Assembly: GCA_016287565.1 (NCBI GenBank)
Contig: JAEFAM010000016.1
Span: forward strand, 1-42,462
Direction: 5' to 3'
Source: Clostridia bacterium
GTDB lineage: Bacteria > Bacillota > Clostridia > UBA1212 > UBA1255
Length of the DNA: 42,462 nucleotides
The notes under the pieces are model-generated. The model saw only the letters and a list, made by a program, of their open reading frames with translations, did no database searches and was not told the DNA's origin. Made by a program: the position numbers and the translations under genes. Positions 18,240-25,815 of the stretch are shown piece by piece (the stretch's first letter is position 1; each line of letters starts with the position of its first letter).

Positions 18240-18845
18240 TTATCCTTCCGGGAAAAGTATCCTGATCAGTTCCGTGTCGTAGGAGCCTTTCTGAAGGGAC
18301 GCCACCGTCTCGAAGGTGATATCCGTCCTGGAATCTCCAAAGTCCAGTATAAGGCCTCCCAGGGCTTCTGAAACGTATTCAGACACCGTAGGTCTTCCGG
18401 GATATATGCCGCGCTCCATTTCGGATCTCAAAATCTCGCCGAATTCTTTTTTATCGACTTTGTTCAGAATCACTGAATAGGAACAGTCCTCGCCGTTTTC
18501 GGATATCCATTTCCTGTAGAGAGCCAGCTTTTTGTCTTCCGGCAGTTCGGAAAGCAGCACGGCGGCTCTTTCGAAAGTTTTGGCCAGGAGCTCCTGCTTC
18601 ATTGCCAGAGTCCTGTCCCGGACCACTGCGGCGTAATCGCCTTCTGACTGGGATTCGAGCAGGCTGAGCTCGGCCTCCAGGCTTTTTTCGGACTCGGCAG
18701 TGAAAGCTTCCACTTCTTCTTCGGCTTCGGAAAATACGCCATCGGCTCGTTCGGAACTCTCGTCGATCAGTTTCTTTGCGGTCTGGTCGCCGTATTCGCG
18801 GATCTTCTCTATTATAGCGTCAATGCCTTTAATGTTATCTGCCAT
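18240..18845 (-). CDS. ntpE: V-type ATPase subunit E (peripheral stalk)
   Basis: Subunit E pairs with the G/H-type subunit in the peripheral stalk that stops the head from spinning. The 201-residue protein has a long charged N-terminal helix (about residues 1-100) and a C-terminal globular part with LGGLILDFGDSRTDITFE, the family's most conserved patch. Length is normal. It lies 19 bases after the K gene. Confidence 0.93.
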   Translation of the reverse strand: MADNIKGIDAIIEKIREYGDQTAKKLIDESSERADGVFSEAEEEVEAFTAESEKSLEAELSLLESQSEGDYAAVVRDRTLAMKQELLAKTFERAAVLLSELPEDKKLALYRKWISENGEDCSYSVILNKVDKKEFGEILRSEMERGIYPGRPTVSEYVSEALGGLILDFGDSRTDITFETVASLQKGSYDTELIRILFPEG

Positions 18846-18864
18846 ATCCTGAATCTACCCCTGA

Positions 18865-19389
18865 TCAGCTGTTGACCATGAAGATGGAAATGATGAAGCT
18901 GAGCAGCGCGAACATCTCGACGAGCAGCGTCAGGATCATTGCCCTGGACCAGTGCTTGGGCTGTTTGGCGGCAAGCTGGATACCGGCGGCGGCGACCTTG
19001 CCCTGGAAGATGGCGGAGAGGAATCCCACGATACCGATGGGAAGTCCTGCCAGCATCAGGGAGAAACCGTCAACGTAGTCCATTCCGGCGGTGACTTTTC
19101 CCAGCATCATGAACGCGATGACGAATCCGTATATGCCCTGGGTAGAAGGCAGCAGGGAGAGCACCAGCGCAGGCATGAACTGCTTGGGGTCTTCGGACAG
19201 AAGTCCCAGGCCTGCGGAAGCCACGTTCTTTACGGCCATGGCGGATCCGATGCCTGCCAGCATCACTGCCAGAGCAGCTCCGATGAGAGCGATGGCGGCG
19301 CCGCCCCAGTTAAAGAACTTAGAGGCGTTGTCTGCCGCTTCGACTGCGGTGTCTCTTAAAACGTCGTTCGCTAAAAAGAAAGTTAACAT
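18865..19389 (-). CDS. ntpK: V-type ATPase subunit K (membrane rotor ring), sodium-type
   Basis: This is the ion-carrying ring protein (174 residues, four membrane helices arising from two hairpins). Only the second hairpin has the essential carboxylate, Glu158. Aligned by eye to Enterococcus hirae NtpK, all residues that hold Na+ there are kept: Leu80, Thr83, Gln84 and Tyr87 in LLPSTQGIYG, Gln129 in FQGKVAAAG, and Glu158 (NtpK Leu61, Thr64, Gln65, Tyr68, Gln110, Glu139). This predicts Na+ rather than H+ transport. GGGAGG lies before the ATG. The first 25 residues are longer than in NtpK. Confidence 0.95.
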   Translation of the reverse strand: MLTFFLANDVLRDTAVEAADNASKFFNWGGAAIALIGAALAVMLAGIGSAMAVKNVASAGLGLLSEDPKQFMPALVLSLLPSTQGIYGFVIAFMMLGKVTAGMDYVDGFSLMLAGLPIGIVGFLSAIFQGKVAAAGIQLAAKQPKHWSRAMILTLLVEMFALLSFIISIFMVNS

Positions 19390-19418
19390 ATTAATACCTC
19401 CCGATAATAATATCCTGT

Positions 19419-21524
19419 TTATGTTTTTTCTTTCCTGCCGGCGGCATCGGCGCCGCCGTCCTCGATAAGTATGTATTCAGTGTTGTAGCGGAGCGGAGAG
19501 TATTCCAGTCCGTCTCCTTCATAGAATTTTCCGAAGAATTCTATGTAAGTCAAACGGCAGGCGTTGACGTACGCGCCCAGCGCGTTGATGGCGAAGTTGA
19601 ACAGGTTCGCGGCAACGAATATGATTATGAATATCACGAGCCGGAACGTGATACCCACCGTGGCAAACCCGGCAGCTGATGCGCCGATAGAGTTGAACAC
19701 GTTGATGATGACGGACGTTGCCAGTCCCATCGCCATAAGTCTCGTATACGACAGGCAGTCGGACAGCATGTCCACCAGCGAGTACAGGCACGTGATGCCT
19801 CCGAAGATCTTCATGAAAGGATTCTTGGATTTACGCCCCTTCGTGAACAAGATCAGCACGAAACCTATTCCCAGCAGATATATGCCGTATTTGCTGAAAT
19901 TAGCGCAGAACGCCGTATCGCTGTAATACGGAATGTAGGGCAGCAGGAAAAGGATCTCTCCGGTGTAAAAGATATACCAGAAGAACACGTCGCAGATGGC
20001 GTCGATCCATTTGCCCTTGGAGATCAGATTGACCGCTTTCATCAGCATGGCGCAATAAAGGTGTATCACGCCCAGGAGCAGCGTAAACGCCAGGAAATGT
20101 TCCGTATTTGCCCCGTCCTGCGGATCGAACCAAAGGGGTTTCAAGGCAAACTTGCCGATGGTGACGGTCTCCACGAGATTGCCGAACCAGCTGCCGAATA
20201 TAACGCCCCAGAATATGGTGGATATGCCGGACAACAGGAACAGCACGATGTATTTCTTCATGTTTTCCTTCAGCTTGCATTTGATCAATATGATCGCGCA
20301 GGCCACCGTCAGCATAATACCGTAACCGGCGTCGGAGAACATGAATCCGAAAAACAGGGCGTAGAAGAAAGCGGAGATCGCGGAAGGATCCACTTCTCCG
20401 TATTTGAGCAGACTATAAAGAGATTCCACCGGTTCCACCGAGGCGCCGAGGAAGCCGTTCTCTAATTTCGTAGGAGGAAGTTCGTTCTCTTCCGGATCCC
20501 TGAAAGTTGCGTGGCAGATGTAATTATCGGAAAGTTCCCTGCTGACCGCGGCTTCTGCTTTTGCAGGCACCCAGCCTTCGAAATTGAAGGTGACGTAGGA
20601 ATCGTCCATATTCGCGTCGGCGATCATTTTTTCGGTCTCGATGCCGATGCTGTCGTACAATATCTCGAAATCAGAAAGATGCTCCGCGGAACTTTTCCTG
20701 AATTCAACAAGTTCGTTCTTGCGCGCTTCAACGTCATCGATCCTTGTCAACAGCCCGTCGATCTGATCGTCGAAAGTGGATCCTACGTCTGAAAAATCAT
20801 ATCTGAAAACTCTGTTCTGACTGACGGTCCTGTCGACCGCAGCACGATCGGACTTAAGAGACGTGACAACGAAAAAGCGGTTCTCCCCTGAATTTCCCAC
20901 TTCCCAAACGTCAGCGGAAGGAGCGTTTTCAGAGAGTTCTTCTGTTAATTTTTCCAGGTCTTTTTTCGAGTCGGCGGACAGGAATTCCGTATGCGTAAAG
21001 ACGGTATCTGAATCGGAAGGAACGTAGGGATAATCCTTCCAGGGCAGCATGGATGTCAGTAACGCCCTGGTCCTTGCGTTCTCCTCTTCCGCCTGGCGTA
21101 TCCCGGAATCCGTTTCGACTATCCTGTCTGCGGCAGCCAGTATCTCGTCGGCTCTGCCGATGACTTCTGCAACGTCTGCGGAAGACACGGGACGGAGGAA
21201 CGAAAAAAGAGACTTCTTTCTGGTATCGAAAGGCGCAAGCTCTTCTATACAGGTCTTCAGTTTCTTGCGCTGCTCTTCGTGCTTTCTGAAATCGGGATCG
21301 TTTTTAATGAGCGTATCGGTGTCGACGATACCGTCTCCGTCGAATACGAAATCTGATATCCCTTCTGCTGCGGCTCTGGTCTCTGCGTCGGATTCGGCCT
21401 GACGGCGCTTTTCTTCATAACCCGGAACGTGCACGGTACCGAGCTTCTGAAGCCTTTCTATTATTTCAGCCTTGTCGCGTATTAGCCCTACAAGACTTAT
21501 GCGCCTCATCTTTGCGACAGCCAT
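19419..21524 (-). CDS. ntpI: V-type ATPase subunit I (membrane stator, a-type)
   Basis: Subunit I provides the half-channels for ions and anchors the peripheral stalks. The 701-residue protein has a cytosolic N-terminal half beginning MAVAKMRRISLVGL and a C-terminal half with about seven to eight membrane helices (roughly residues 390-680). The essential arginine is in SYTRLMAMGLA. Length is normal. Its ATG overlaps the stop of the upstream stalk gene by one base. Confidence 0.95.
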   Translation of the reverse strand: MAVAKMRRISLVGLIRDKAEIIERLQKLGTVHVPGYEEKRRQAESDAETRAAAEGISDFVFDGDGIVDTDTLIKNDPDFRKHEEQRKKLKTCIEELAPFDTRKKSLFSFLRPVSSADVAEVIGRADEILAAADRIVETDSGIRQAEEENARTRALLTSMLPWKDYPYVPSDSDTVFTHTEFLSADSKKDLEKLTEELSENAPSADVWEVGNSGENRFFVVTSLKSDRAAVDRTVSQNRVFRYDFSDVGSTFDDQIDGLLTRIDDVEARKNELVEFRKSSAEHLSDFEILYDSIGIETEKMIADANMDDSYVTFNFEGWVPAKAEAAVSRELSDNYICHATFRDPEENELPPTKLENGFLGASVEPVESLYSLLKYGEVDPSAISAFFYALFFGFMFSDAGYGIMLTVACAIILIKCKLKENMKKYIVLFLLSGISTIFWGVIFGSWFGNLVETVTIGKFALKPLWFDPQDGANTEHFLAFTLLLGVIHLYCAMLMKAVNLISKGKWIDAICDVFFWYIFYTGEILFLLPYIPYYSDTAFCANFSKYGIYLLGIGFVLILFTKGRKSKNPFMKIFGGITCLYSLVDMLSDCLSYTRLMAMGLATSVIINVFNSIGASAAGFATVGITFRLVIFIIIFVAANLFNFAINALGAYVNACRLTYIEFFGKFYEGDGLEYSPLRYNTEYILIEDGGADAAGRKEKT

Positions 21525-21838
21525 TATCCGCCAATTATCCTTTCGACTACCAGTTCGGCCGCCTTGTCCAGACGGTCCATAGCTTTTAGTTTCTCGTCGT
21601 TCAGCGATACGGTGAGAAAAGTCTTTTTATTGTCGTAAGTCTTTTTGATCCTGTATCCCTCTTCGGAAAGCCTGGCTTCTGCGCGCTCCTGGACAGCCCG
21701 TCGGGAATTCTCGATATGTTCGGACGCGCGCCTGTTGCCTTCCTTCTCGATCTCGGCGGCTCTGGTCTTGGCCTCTTCGATCACGGCGGAAGCGTCTGCT
21801 TCGGCTTTTTTAATAAGTTCGAGAAAATCTCGTTCCAT
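21524..21838 (-). CDS. ntpF: V-type ATPase peripheral-stalk subunit (G/H type)
   Basis: This 104-residue, almost wholly helical and charged protein matches the G/H-type peripheral-stalk subunit (NtpF in Enterococcus), with heptads such as KKAEADASAVIEEAKTRAAE. It is the first gene of the ATPase set and starts 12 bases after metY, with AGAGG before the ATG; no separate promoter fits in the gap. Sequence similarity within this family is low, so position supports the call as much as sequence does. Confidence 0.88.
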   Translation of the reverse strand: MERDFLELIKKAEADASAVIEEAKTRAAEIEKEGNRRASEHIENSRRAVQERAEARLSEEGYRIKKTYDNKKTFLTVSLNDEKLKAMDRLDKAAELVVERIIGG

Positions 21839-21850
21839 ATAAACAACCTC

Positions 21851-23128
21851 TTAAACTTTTTCCAGCGCGTTCGCTATGTCTTCTATGATGTCTTCGATAT
21901 TCTCTATACCCGTGGAGAATCTGATAAGATCGGGACTCACGCCGCATTCTTCCAGTTCTTTATCACTGAGCTGGCGGTGCGTGGTGCTGGCGGGATGGAG
22001 CACGCAGGTCCTGGCATCGGCAACGTGGGTCACGATGGCGGCGAGTTTGAGGCCTTCCATAAATCTCACGGCGCCTTCCCTGCCGCCGGCAACTCCGAAG
22101 GAGACAACGCCGCAGGAACCGCCCGGCAGGTATTTCTTGACCCTGTCCGCATATTTGCAGGACTCGAGGCCGGGATAATTGACCCAGGTGATCTTTCCGT
22201 CAGCCATGCGGCTCTCCAGGTATCTGGCAACCGCAAGGCCGTTGGCGCAATGGCGTTCCATTCTAAGGGCAAGGGTTTCGAGGCCGATGTTCAGCAAAAA
22301 AGCGTTCTGGGGGCTCTGCATGGCGCCAATGTCGCGCATGATATGCGTCCTCATCTTTACGCCGTAAGCGGCTTTCCCGAAAGTCTCGGTGTAGGTGATG
22401 CCGTGGTAAGATTCGTCGGGAGTGGTGAGCATAGGATATTTACCGGAAGCAGCCCAGTCGAAATTGCCGCTGTCGACGACGACGCCTCCTATGGCGCAGG
22501 CGTGGCCGTCCATATATTTGGTAGTGGAATGGGTCACGATATCGGCGCCGAACTCAATGGGACGGCAATTGATGGGTGTGGCGAACGTATTGTCCACGAT
22601 CAGCGGAACACCGTGCCTGTGCGCAACTTTTGCAAAGAGTTCGAAATCCAGCACGTCAAGCGAGGGGTTGGAGATGGTCTCTCCGAACACGCACTTCGTA
22701 TTGTCACGGAAAGCCGCTTCCAGTCCGGCTTCGTCAATGTCCGCGGGGACGAAGGTGAAATCGATGCCCAGATCACGAAGCGTCTTGTTGAACAGGTTGA
22801 AAGTGCCTCCGTAAATGGCCGCGGAACTGACCACGTGGTCCCCTGCCTTGCATATGTTCAGTATCGAATACATGCTGGCAGCCTGTCCGGAAGAAGTCAT
22901 AACGGCCAGAAGGCCCCCTTCCAGATCGGCTATCTTCTTCTCCACCGCGTCGACCGTGGGATTGGCCAGCCTCGTATAGAAAAAGCCTTCCGCCTTAAGA
23001 TCGAACAGATCTCCCATGGCTTCGGAAGTGTCATATTTATAAGTGGTGCTCTGGATGATGGGAAGCACGCGGGGCTCTCCGTTTTTGGGTTTGTAACCGC
23101 TCTGAACACATTTGGTATCTATCTTCAA
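21851..23128 (-). CDS. metY: O-acetylhomoserine sulfhydrylase / Cys-Met metabolism PLP enzyme
   Basis: This PLP enzyme of the cystathionine-synthase family most likely makes homocysteine (or methionine) from O-acetylhomoserine and sulfide (or methanethiol). The 425-residue length and the start KIDTKCVQSGYKPKNGEPR are typical of MetY; the PLP lysine is in HSTTKYMDG (about residue 204). Methionine gamma-lyase is the alternative in this fold. A TTG at 23128 is the likely start: GGAAG lies 8 bases upstream, and family members usually begin here. An in-frame GTG three codons earlier sits only a few bases from that site. Its promoter abuts the nagA-like gene, and the V-ATPase genes follow 12 bases downstream, so metY probably leads the ATPase transcript. 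Confidence 0.9.
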   Translation of the reverse strand: MKIDTKCVQSGYKPKNGEPRVLPIIQSTTYKYDTSEAMGDLFDLKAEGFFYTRLANPTVDAVEKKIADLEGGLLAVMTSSGQAASMYSILNICKAGDHVVSSAAIYGGTFNLFNKTLRDLGIDFTFVPADIDEAGLEAAFRDNTKCVFGETISNPSLDVLDFELFAKVAHRHGVPLIVDNTFATPINCRPIEFGADIVTHSTTKYMDGHACAIGGVVVDSGNFDWAASGKYPMLTTPDESYHGITYTETFGKAAYGVKMRTHIMRDIGAMQSPQNAFLLNIGLETLALRMERHCANGLAVARYLESRMADGKITWVNYPGLESCKYADRVKKYLPGGSCGVVSFGVAGGREGAVRFMEGLKLAAIVTHVADARTCVLHPASTTHRQLSDKELEECGVSPDLIRFSTGIENIEDIIEDIANALEKV

Positions 23129-23149
23129 GATCAGCACTTCCAGTCGAAA

Positions 23150-23194
23150 TTAAAAATAAACTCTGCGCTTATCGCAAAAACAAAAAGCACAGAG
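23150..23194 (-). terminator. Terminator of the HPr-like to nagA-like operon, in the metY leader
   Basis: Arms 23186-23194 and 23161-23169 form a 9-bp stem with one G-U pair, followed on the minus strand by a T-rich run (complement of 23151-23160). It lies 33 bases after the nagA-like stop. The metY promoter is just upstream of it, and the predicted metY start (about 23191) falls inside the first arm. Confidence 0.72.
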
Positions 23195-23197
23195 CAC

Positions 23198-23226
23198 ATT
23201 TTACATTATTTCGTTATTTCTGTCAA
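23198..23226 (-). promoter_or_regulatory. Promoter for metY and probably the V-ATPase genes
   Basis: TTGACA (23226-23221) and TAAAAT (23203-23198) are separated by 17 bases on the minus strand. The -35 box directly abuts the stop codon of the nagA-like gene. No other good promoter was seen between here and the ATPase genes. Confidence 0.8.
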
Positions 23227-24255
23227 TTACGATATGACGGTCAATCCGTCCGCCAGACCGTTGTCGCCGATGAGTGCAAATAGCTTCGAAAGCGCCTTTT
23301 TTTCGGCAACGGACGCTCTCATACATTCCAGCGGAGTGGTGTGGGTCAATCTGGTCACGTCCCGTTCTCCGAAGCCTAATGAAAGCAGATTCTGACGCTC
23401 GATATCCATGAATACTGTGCTGGAAGCCAGCTTCCCTTCAGGAGTCCTGGCTTCGCCGTTGACCACGTAAACGTCGCTGCCGCAGAGCTTGTAAGGTCCG
23501 TCGGGCATACCGGCAGCTTCGCATGAATCGGTAATGATCGCAACTTTATCGGTGCCCTTTGCTTTTACCACGGTCTTGCAGACCAGTTTATTGACGTGGA
23601 GAAAATCGCAAATGAGTTCGGCGTAGGAATCGTCGTGAGACAGCGCCGCGCCCACAGGCCCGGGAGCCCGGTGATGCATAGGAGGCATCCCGTTAAAGAT
23701 ATGGGTCACGGAAGTGGCTCCGGCTTTGAAAGCTTTATAGATGAGCTCGGCGTCCGCGGCGGTGTGGCCGCAGGAAACGGTGATGCCTTTATCGGAAAGA
23801 TATTTTATCAGCTCTAGAGCCCCGTTTACCAGAGGATCGATGGTGACGCGCCTTACCACGTCCTCGTGATCCCCCACCAGCATTTTCCAGTTCTCGATGG
23901 TGGCGTCCATAAAAGTGGACTCGTCCTGAGCGCCTTTGTACGCGCTAAGGAAGAAAGGCCCTTCCAGATGAGCGCCCAGCACCAGAGCTTCGTCTACTTT
24001 GATGCCGGAAAAGGCATCGCTGCATCCAAGGACGAAATCGAACAATTCCCGCTGGTTCTTTATTTTTCTGGAAATGACGGAAAGCGCCCGCCTGGTGACC
24101 TCAGGCGTGGCCGAAGGAAGCGTAGGCAGAAACGCGCCGGTACCGTGGCGGGCAAGCATCTTGCATATGCCGGAAAGACCGTCGAGATCGCAGGTCCCCA
24201 CGTCGAACCCGCCTGCTCCGTGCATATGTACGTCAACAAAACAAGGAACTACCAT
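23227..24255 (-). CDS. N-acetylglucosamine-6-phosphate deacetylase-like amidohydrolase, short form
   Basis: The protein resembles NagA, which deacetylates N-acetylglucosamine-6-phosphate. From the ATG at 24255 (GGAG 7 bases upstream) it is 342 residues. The TIM-barrel metal and catalytic residues are present: HMHG (His10, His12), LEGPF (Glu98), CGHTAAD (His164), THIFNGMPPMHHRAPG (His185) and TDSCEAAGMPDG (Asp243). The protein begins right at the first barrel strand and ends NGLADGLTVIS, so the beta-sandwich usually built from both ends (about 50 N-terminal residues and a C-terminal GxDADLVLLD-type segment) is absent. An upstream ATG would add residues with no family resemblance that overlap the DUF1292 gene, so I rejected it. 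It is the last gene of the HPr-like operon. No nagB is nearby. Confidence 0.85.
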   Translation of the reverse strand: MVVPCFVDVHMHGAGGFDVGTCDLDGLSGICKMLARHGTGAFLPTLPSATPEVTRRALSVISRKIKNQRELFDFVLGCSDAFSGIKVDEALVLGAHLEGPFFLSAYKGAQDESTFMDATIENWKMLVGDHEDVVRRVTIDPLVNGALELIKYLSDKGITVSCGHTAADAELIYKAFKAGATSVTHIFNGMPPMHHRAPGPVGAALSHDDSYAELICDFLHVNKLVCKTVVKAKGTDKVAIITDSCEAAGMPDGPYKLCGSDVYVVNGEARTPEGKLASSTVFMDIERQNLLSLGFGERDVTRLTHTTPLECMRASVAEKKALSKLFALIGDNGLADGLTVIS

Positions 24256-24283
24256 GTCAGTTCTCCGCTTTCGATCTGCGACG

Positions 24284-24721
24284 TCAATCCTCTCTCTCGG
24301 AGTAGGAATCGAGTATCTTCTGAGCCAGTTCTTCGTCTTCCACGAAAATGAAGTTGGGCTCGTCGCCTTCAAAATATGTCTCCATTATAACGGCCACCTG
24401 ATCGTCTTCCACGTCGGAAAGCTCCTCGGGGATCATTATGGCGTAAAGCTTGTCCTCGTAATCGACGTAGTCAAGAAGCTCGAAAGAATATTCGTTGCCG
24501 TCTTCGTCATAAAGGGAAACGATATTGGCGCCTTCGAATCCGTCTTCTTCGATCTCCGACTCTGCTTCTTCCTCAGCCCCGGCCTCGGCCGGAGCTTCTT
24601 CAGCATTCTCTTCAAGCGCAGCCTCTCCGGCAGCGGCCTCGTCCTGCGTCAGAGCCTCGATCTGATTCACGAGCTCATCGAGTTTTTCATTATCTTTAAA
24701 TTCGTTGTTCTCTTTACTCAT
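24284..24721 (-). CDS. DUF1292-family protein
   Basis: This 145-residue acidic protein has an Ala/Glu-rich region (about residues 26-62) and a DUF1292 domain with the family pattern VSLYDEDGNEYSFELLDYVDY and later AIMIPEE. The function is unknown; the gene is conserved next to ruvX and ireB in Bacillota (B. subtilis yrzB). The ATG at 24721 follows AAGGTGAT at good spacing and overlaps the end of ruvX. A GTG at 24730 is less likely because it lies within that ribosome binding site. Confidence 0.9.
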   Translation of the reverse strand: MSKENNEFKDNEKLDELVNQIEALTQDEAAAGEAALEENAEEAPAEAGAEEEAESEIEEDGFEGANIVSLYDEDGNEYSFELLDYVDYEDKLYAIMIPEELSDVEDDQVAVIMETYFEGDEPNFIFVEDEELAQKILDSYSERED

Positions 24722-25157
24722 TTTTATCACCTTTGTTCCTGATGGATGCTATATAAGCGTCTAAAATTATAGACGCGGAGATCTGGTCGACAATGCCGTC
24801 TTTTCCTGGATGCCTCCCCATTAAAGCCATTTCAGAGGCTGCGGATCTGGAGGTAAGCCGTTCGTCGAAGAAGGCGATCTCCGGGGCCGCGGAAGCTTCC
24901 TCCAGCGCCGATTTAAGTGCTTTTGCAAACTTTTCGGTAGCGGCAACACGCTTTCCGGAACTTCCGTCCATATTGAGCGGATGGCCTATGACCACCGTGC
25001 CGGCGGATCTTTCCCGGATTATCCGGGCGATCTCTGACGCGGTCTTTTTTCTGCCTCCGGTGGAGTCAACCACGCAAAGAGGCAGCGACGCGATCCCGTC
25101 GTAACTGACGGCCACGCCTGTCCTGGCGTCGCCGTAATCGATGCCGATATACGTCAA
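24714..25157 (-). CDS. ruvX: RuvX/YqgF-family nuclease
   Basis: This RNase H-fold protein is the YqgF/RuvX family, thought to trim the 5' end of pre-16S rRNA (it was earlier called a putative Holliday junction resolvase). The 147-residue protein has GIDYGDARTGVA (first Asp), VIGHPLNMDGS, and DERLTSRSA with the second acidic site, and VDQISASIIL near the end. It starts one base after ireB and overlaps the DUF1292 gene by 8 bases. Confidence 0.95.
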   Translation of the reverse strand: MTYIGIDYGDARTGVAVSYDGIASLPLCVVDSTGGRKKTASEIARIIRERSAGTVVIGHPLNMDGSSGKRVAATEKFAKALKSALEEASAAPEIAFFDERLTSRSAASEMALMGRHPGKDGIVDQISASIILDAYIASIRNKGDKNE

Positions 25158-25158
25158 A

Positions 25159-25431
25159 TCAGTTACCGCCTTTTCCGCCCGCGGTGCTTTTGATATACAC
25201 GTTGAAAAGCTCTTCCACTATCTCGTCTCTTTCGATGCGCGTGATCTTGGAACGGGCGCCGTTGTGGTTGGTTATGTAGGTCGGATCGCCGGACATTACA
25301 TAGCCGGTAAGCTGGCTGATGGGATTGTACCCTTTTTCGGAAAGAGCGTTGTACACGTCGTTCAGAATGCCTCTGATCAGTCTTTCACGTTCGTTGACCT
25401 TTGAAAAGAAGATGGTGCCGGAATCTACCAT
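25159..25431 (-). CDS. ireB: IreB family regulatory phosphoprotein (UPF0297)
   Basis: The 90-residue protein matches IreB/Yrz[20 protein letters not shown]-like core (here around residues 26-45), [14 protein letters not shown] and [13 protein letters not shown]. In Enterococcus faecalis IreB is a target of the Ser/Thr kinase IreK and affects cephalosporin resistance; that is family knowledge. Threonine 6 near the N-terminus could be a phosphosite, but the E. faecalis sites do not align clearly. No kinase gene is nearby. GGAGG precedes the ATG. Confidence 0.94.
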   Translation of the reverse strand: MVDSGTIFFSKVNERERLIRGILNDVYNALSEKGYNPISQLTGYVMSGDPTYITNHNGARSKITRIERDEIVEELFNVYIKSTAGGKGGN

Positions 25432-25478
25432 ATTGTCCTCCTTGATTCATAAAAGCGAGATCGGTACGGGGCCGCTCG

Positions 25479-25727
25479 TCAGGCCTCTGCGATAAAACCG
25501 TTGTCCTTCAAAAAATTCACAAAAGGAGCGCATTCTGCGTCGTCGTTTGACCGGAGAATGACTTTTACAGGTTTGGAAAGATCAAGAGAGAAAATACCCA
25601 TTATCGATTTTCCGTCAATAAGATACCTGCCTGAGGAAACGTCAACGTCGTAAGCGCATTTAGTCACTTCGTTAATGAATTTTTTAATGTCGTCGATAGA
25701 CCGCAATTTAATAAACTCGGAAATCAT
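25479..25727 (-). CDS. HPr-like protein without the active-site histidine
   Basis: This 82-residue protein has the HPr fold signature around the regulatory serine, GKSIMGIFSLDLSKPVKV, as in PTS phosphocarrier HPr. The active-site region (GIHARP in true HPr) reads IDDIKK, and there is no histidine anywhere in the protein, so it cannot carry phosphate from Enzyme I. The serine that HPr kinase modifies is kept. B. subtilis Crh is a precedent for such a regulator. It is first in an operon with ireB, ruvX, the DUF1292 gene and the nagA-like gene. GGAGGG precedes the ATG. Confidence 0.83.
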   Translation of the reverse strand: MISEFIKLRSIDDIKKFINEVTKCAYDVDVSSGRYLIDGKSIMGIFSLDLSKPVKVILRSNDDAECAPFVNFLKDNGFIAEA

Positions 25728-25764
25728 TCAGTATCCCTCCAGTCTGAATAATATATTTGCTGAT

Positions 25765-25793
25765 ATTTTGACACTGCGCAATGCTAAAGTCAA
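25765..25793 (-). promoter_or_regulatory. Promoter for the HPr-like/ireB/ruvX operon
   Basis: TTGACT (25793-25788) and CAAAAT (25770-25765) lie 17 bases apart on the minus strand, with TG one base before the -10 box (extended -10). No terminator hairpin was seen between the preceding gene's stop (25816) and this promoter. Confidence 0.62.
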
Positions 25794-25815
25794 GTAACAG
25801 CCGCTTTTTCACTCT

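Noticed and set aside
23129-23226. SAM riboswitch before metY
   Set aside because: The leader is too short (about 65 bases) and holds only a simple T-tailed hairpin.
21716-23395. Long plus-strand open frame (559 codons) opposite metY and flanking genes
   Set aside because: It runs antisense to metY, a stalk gene and the nagA-like gene; no start signal or recognisable domain.
24256-24372. 39-residue N-terminal extension of the nagA-like protein
   Set aside because: It overlaps the DUF1292 coding region, resembles no NagA N-terminus, and the ATG at 24255 has a good ribosome binding site.
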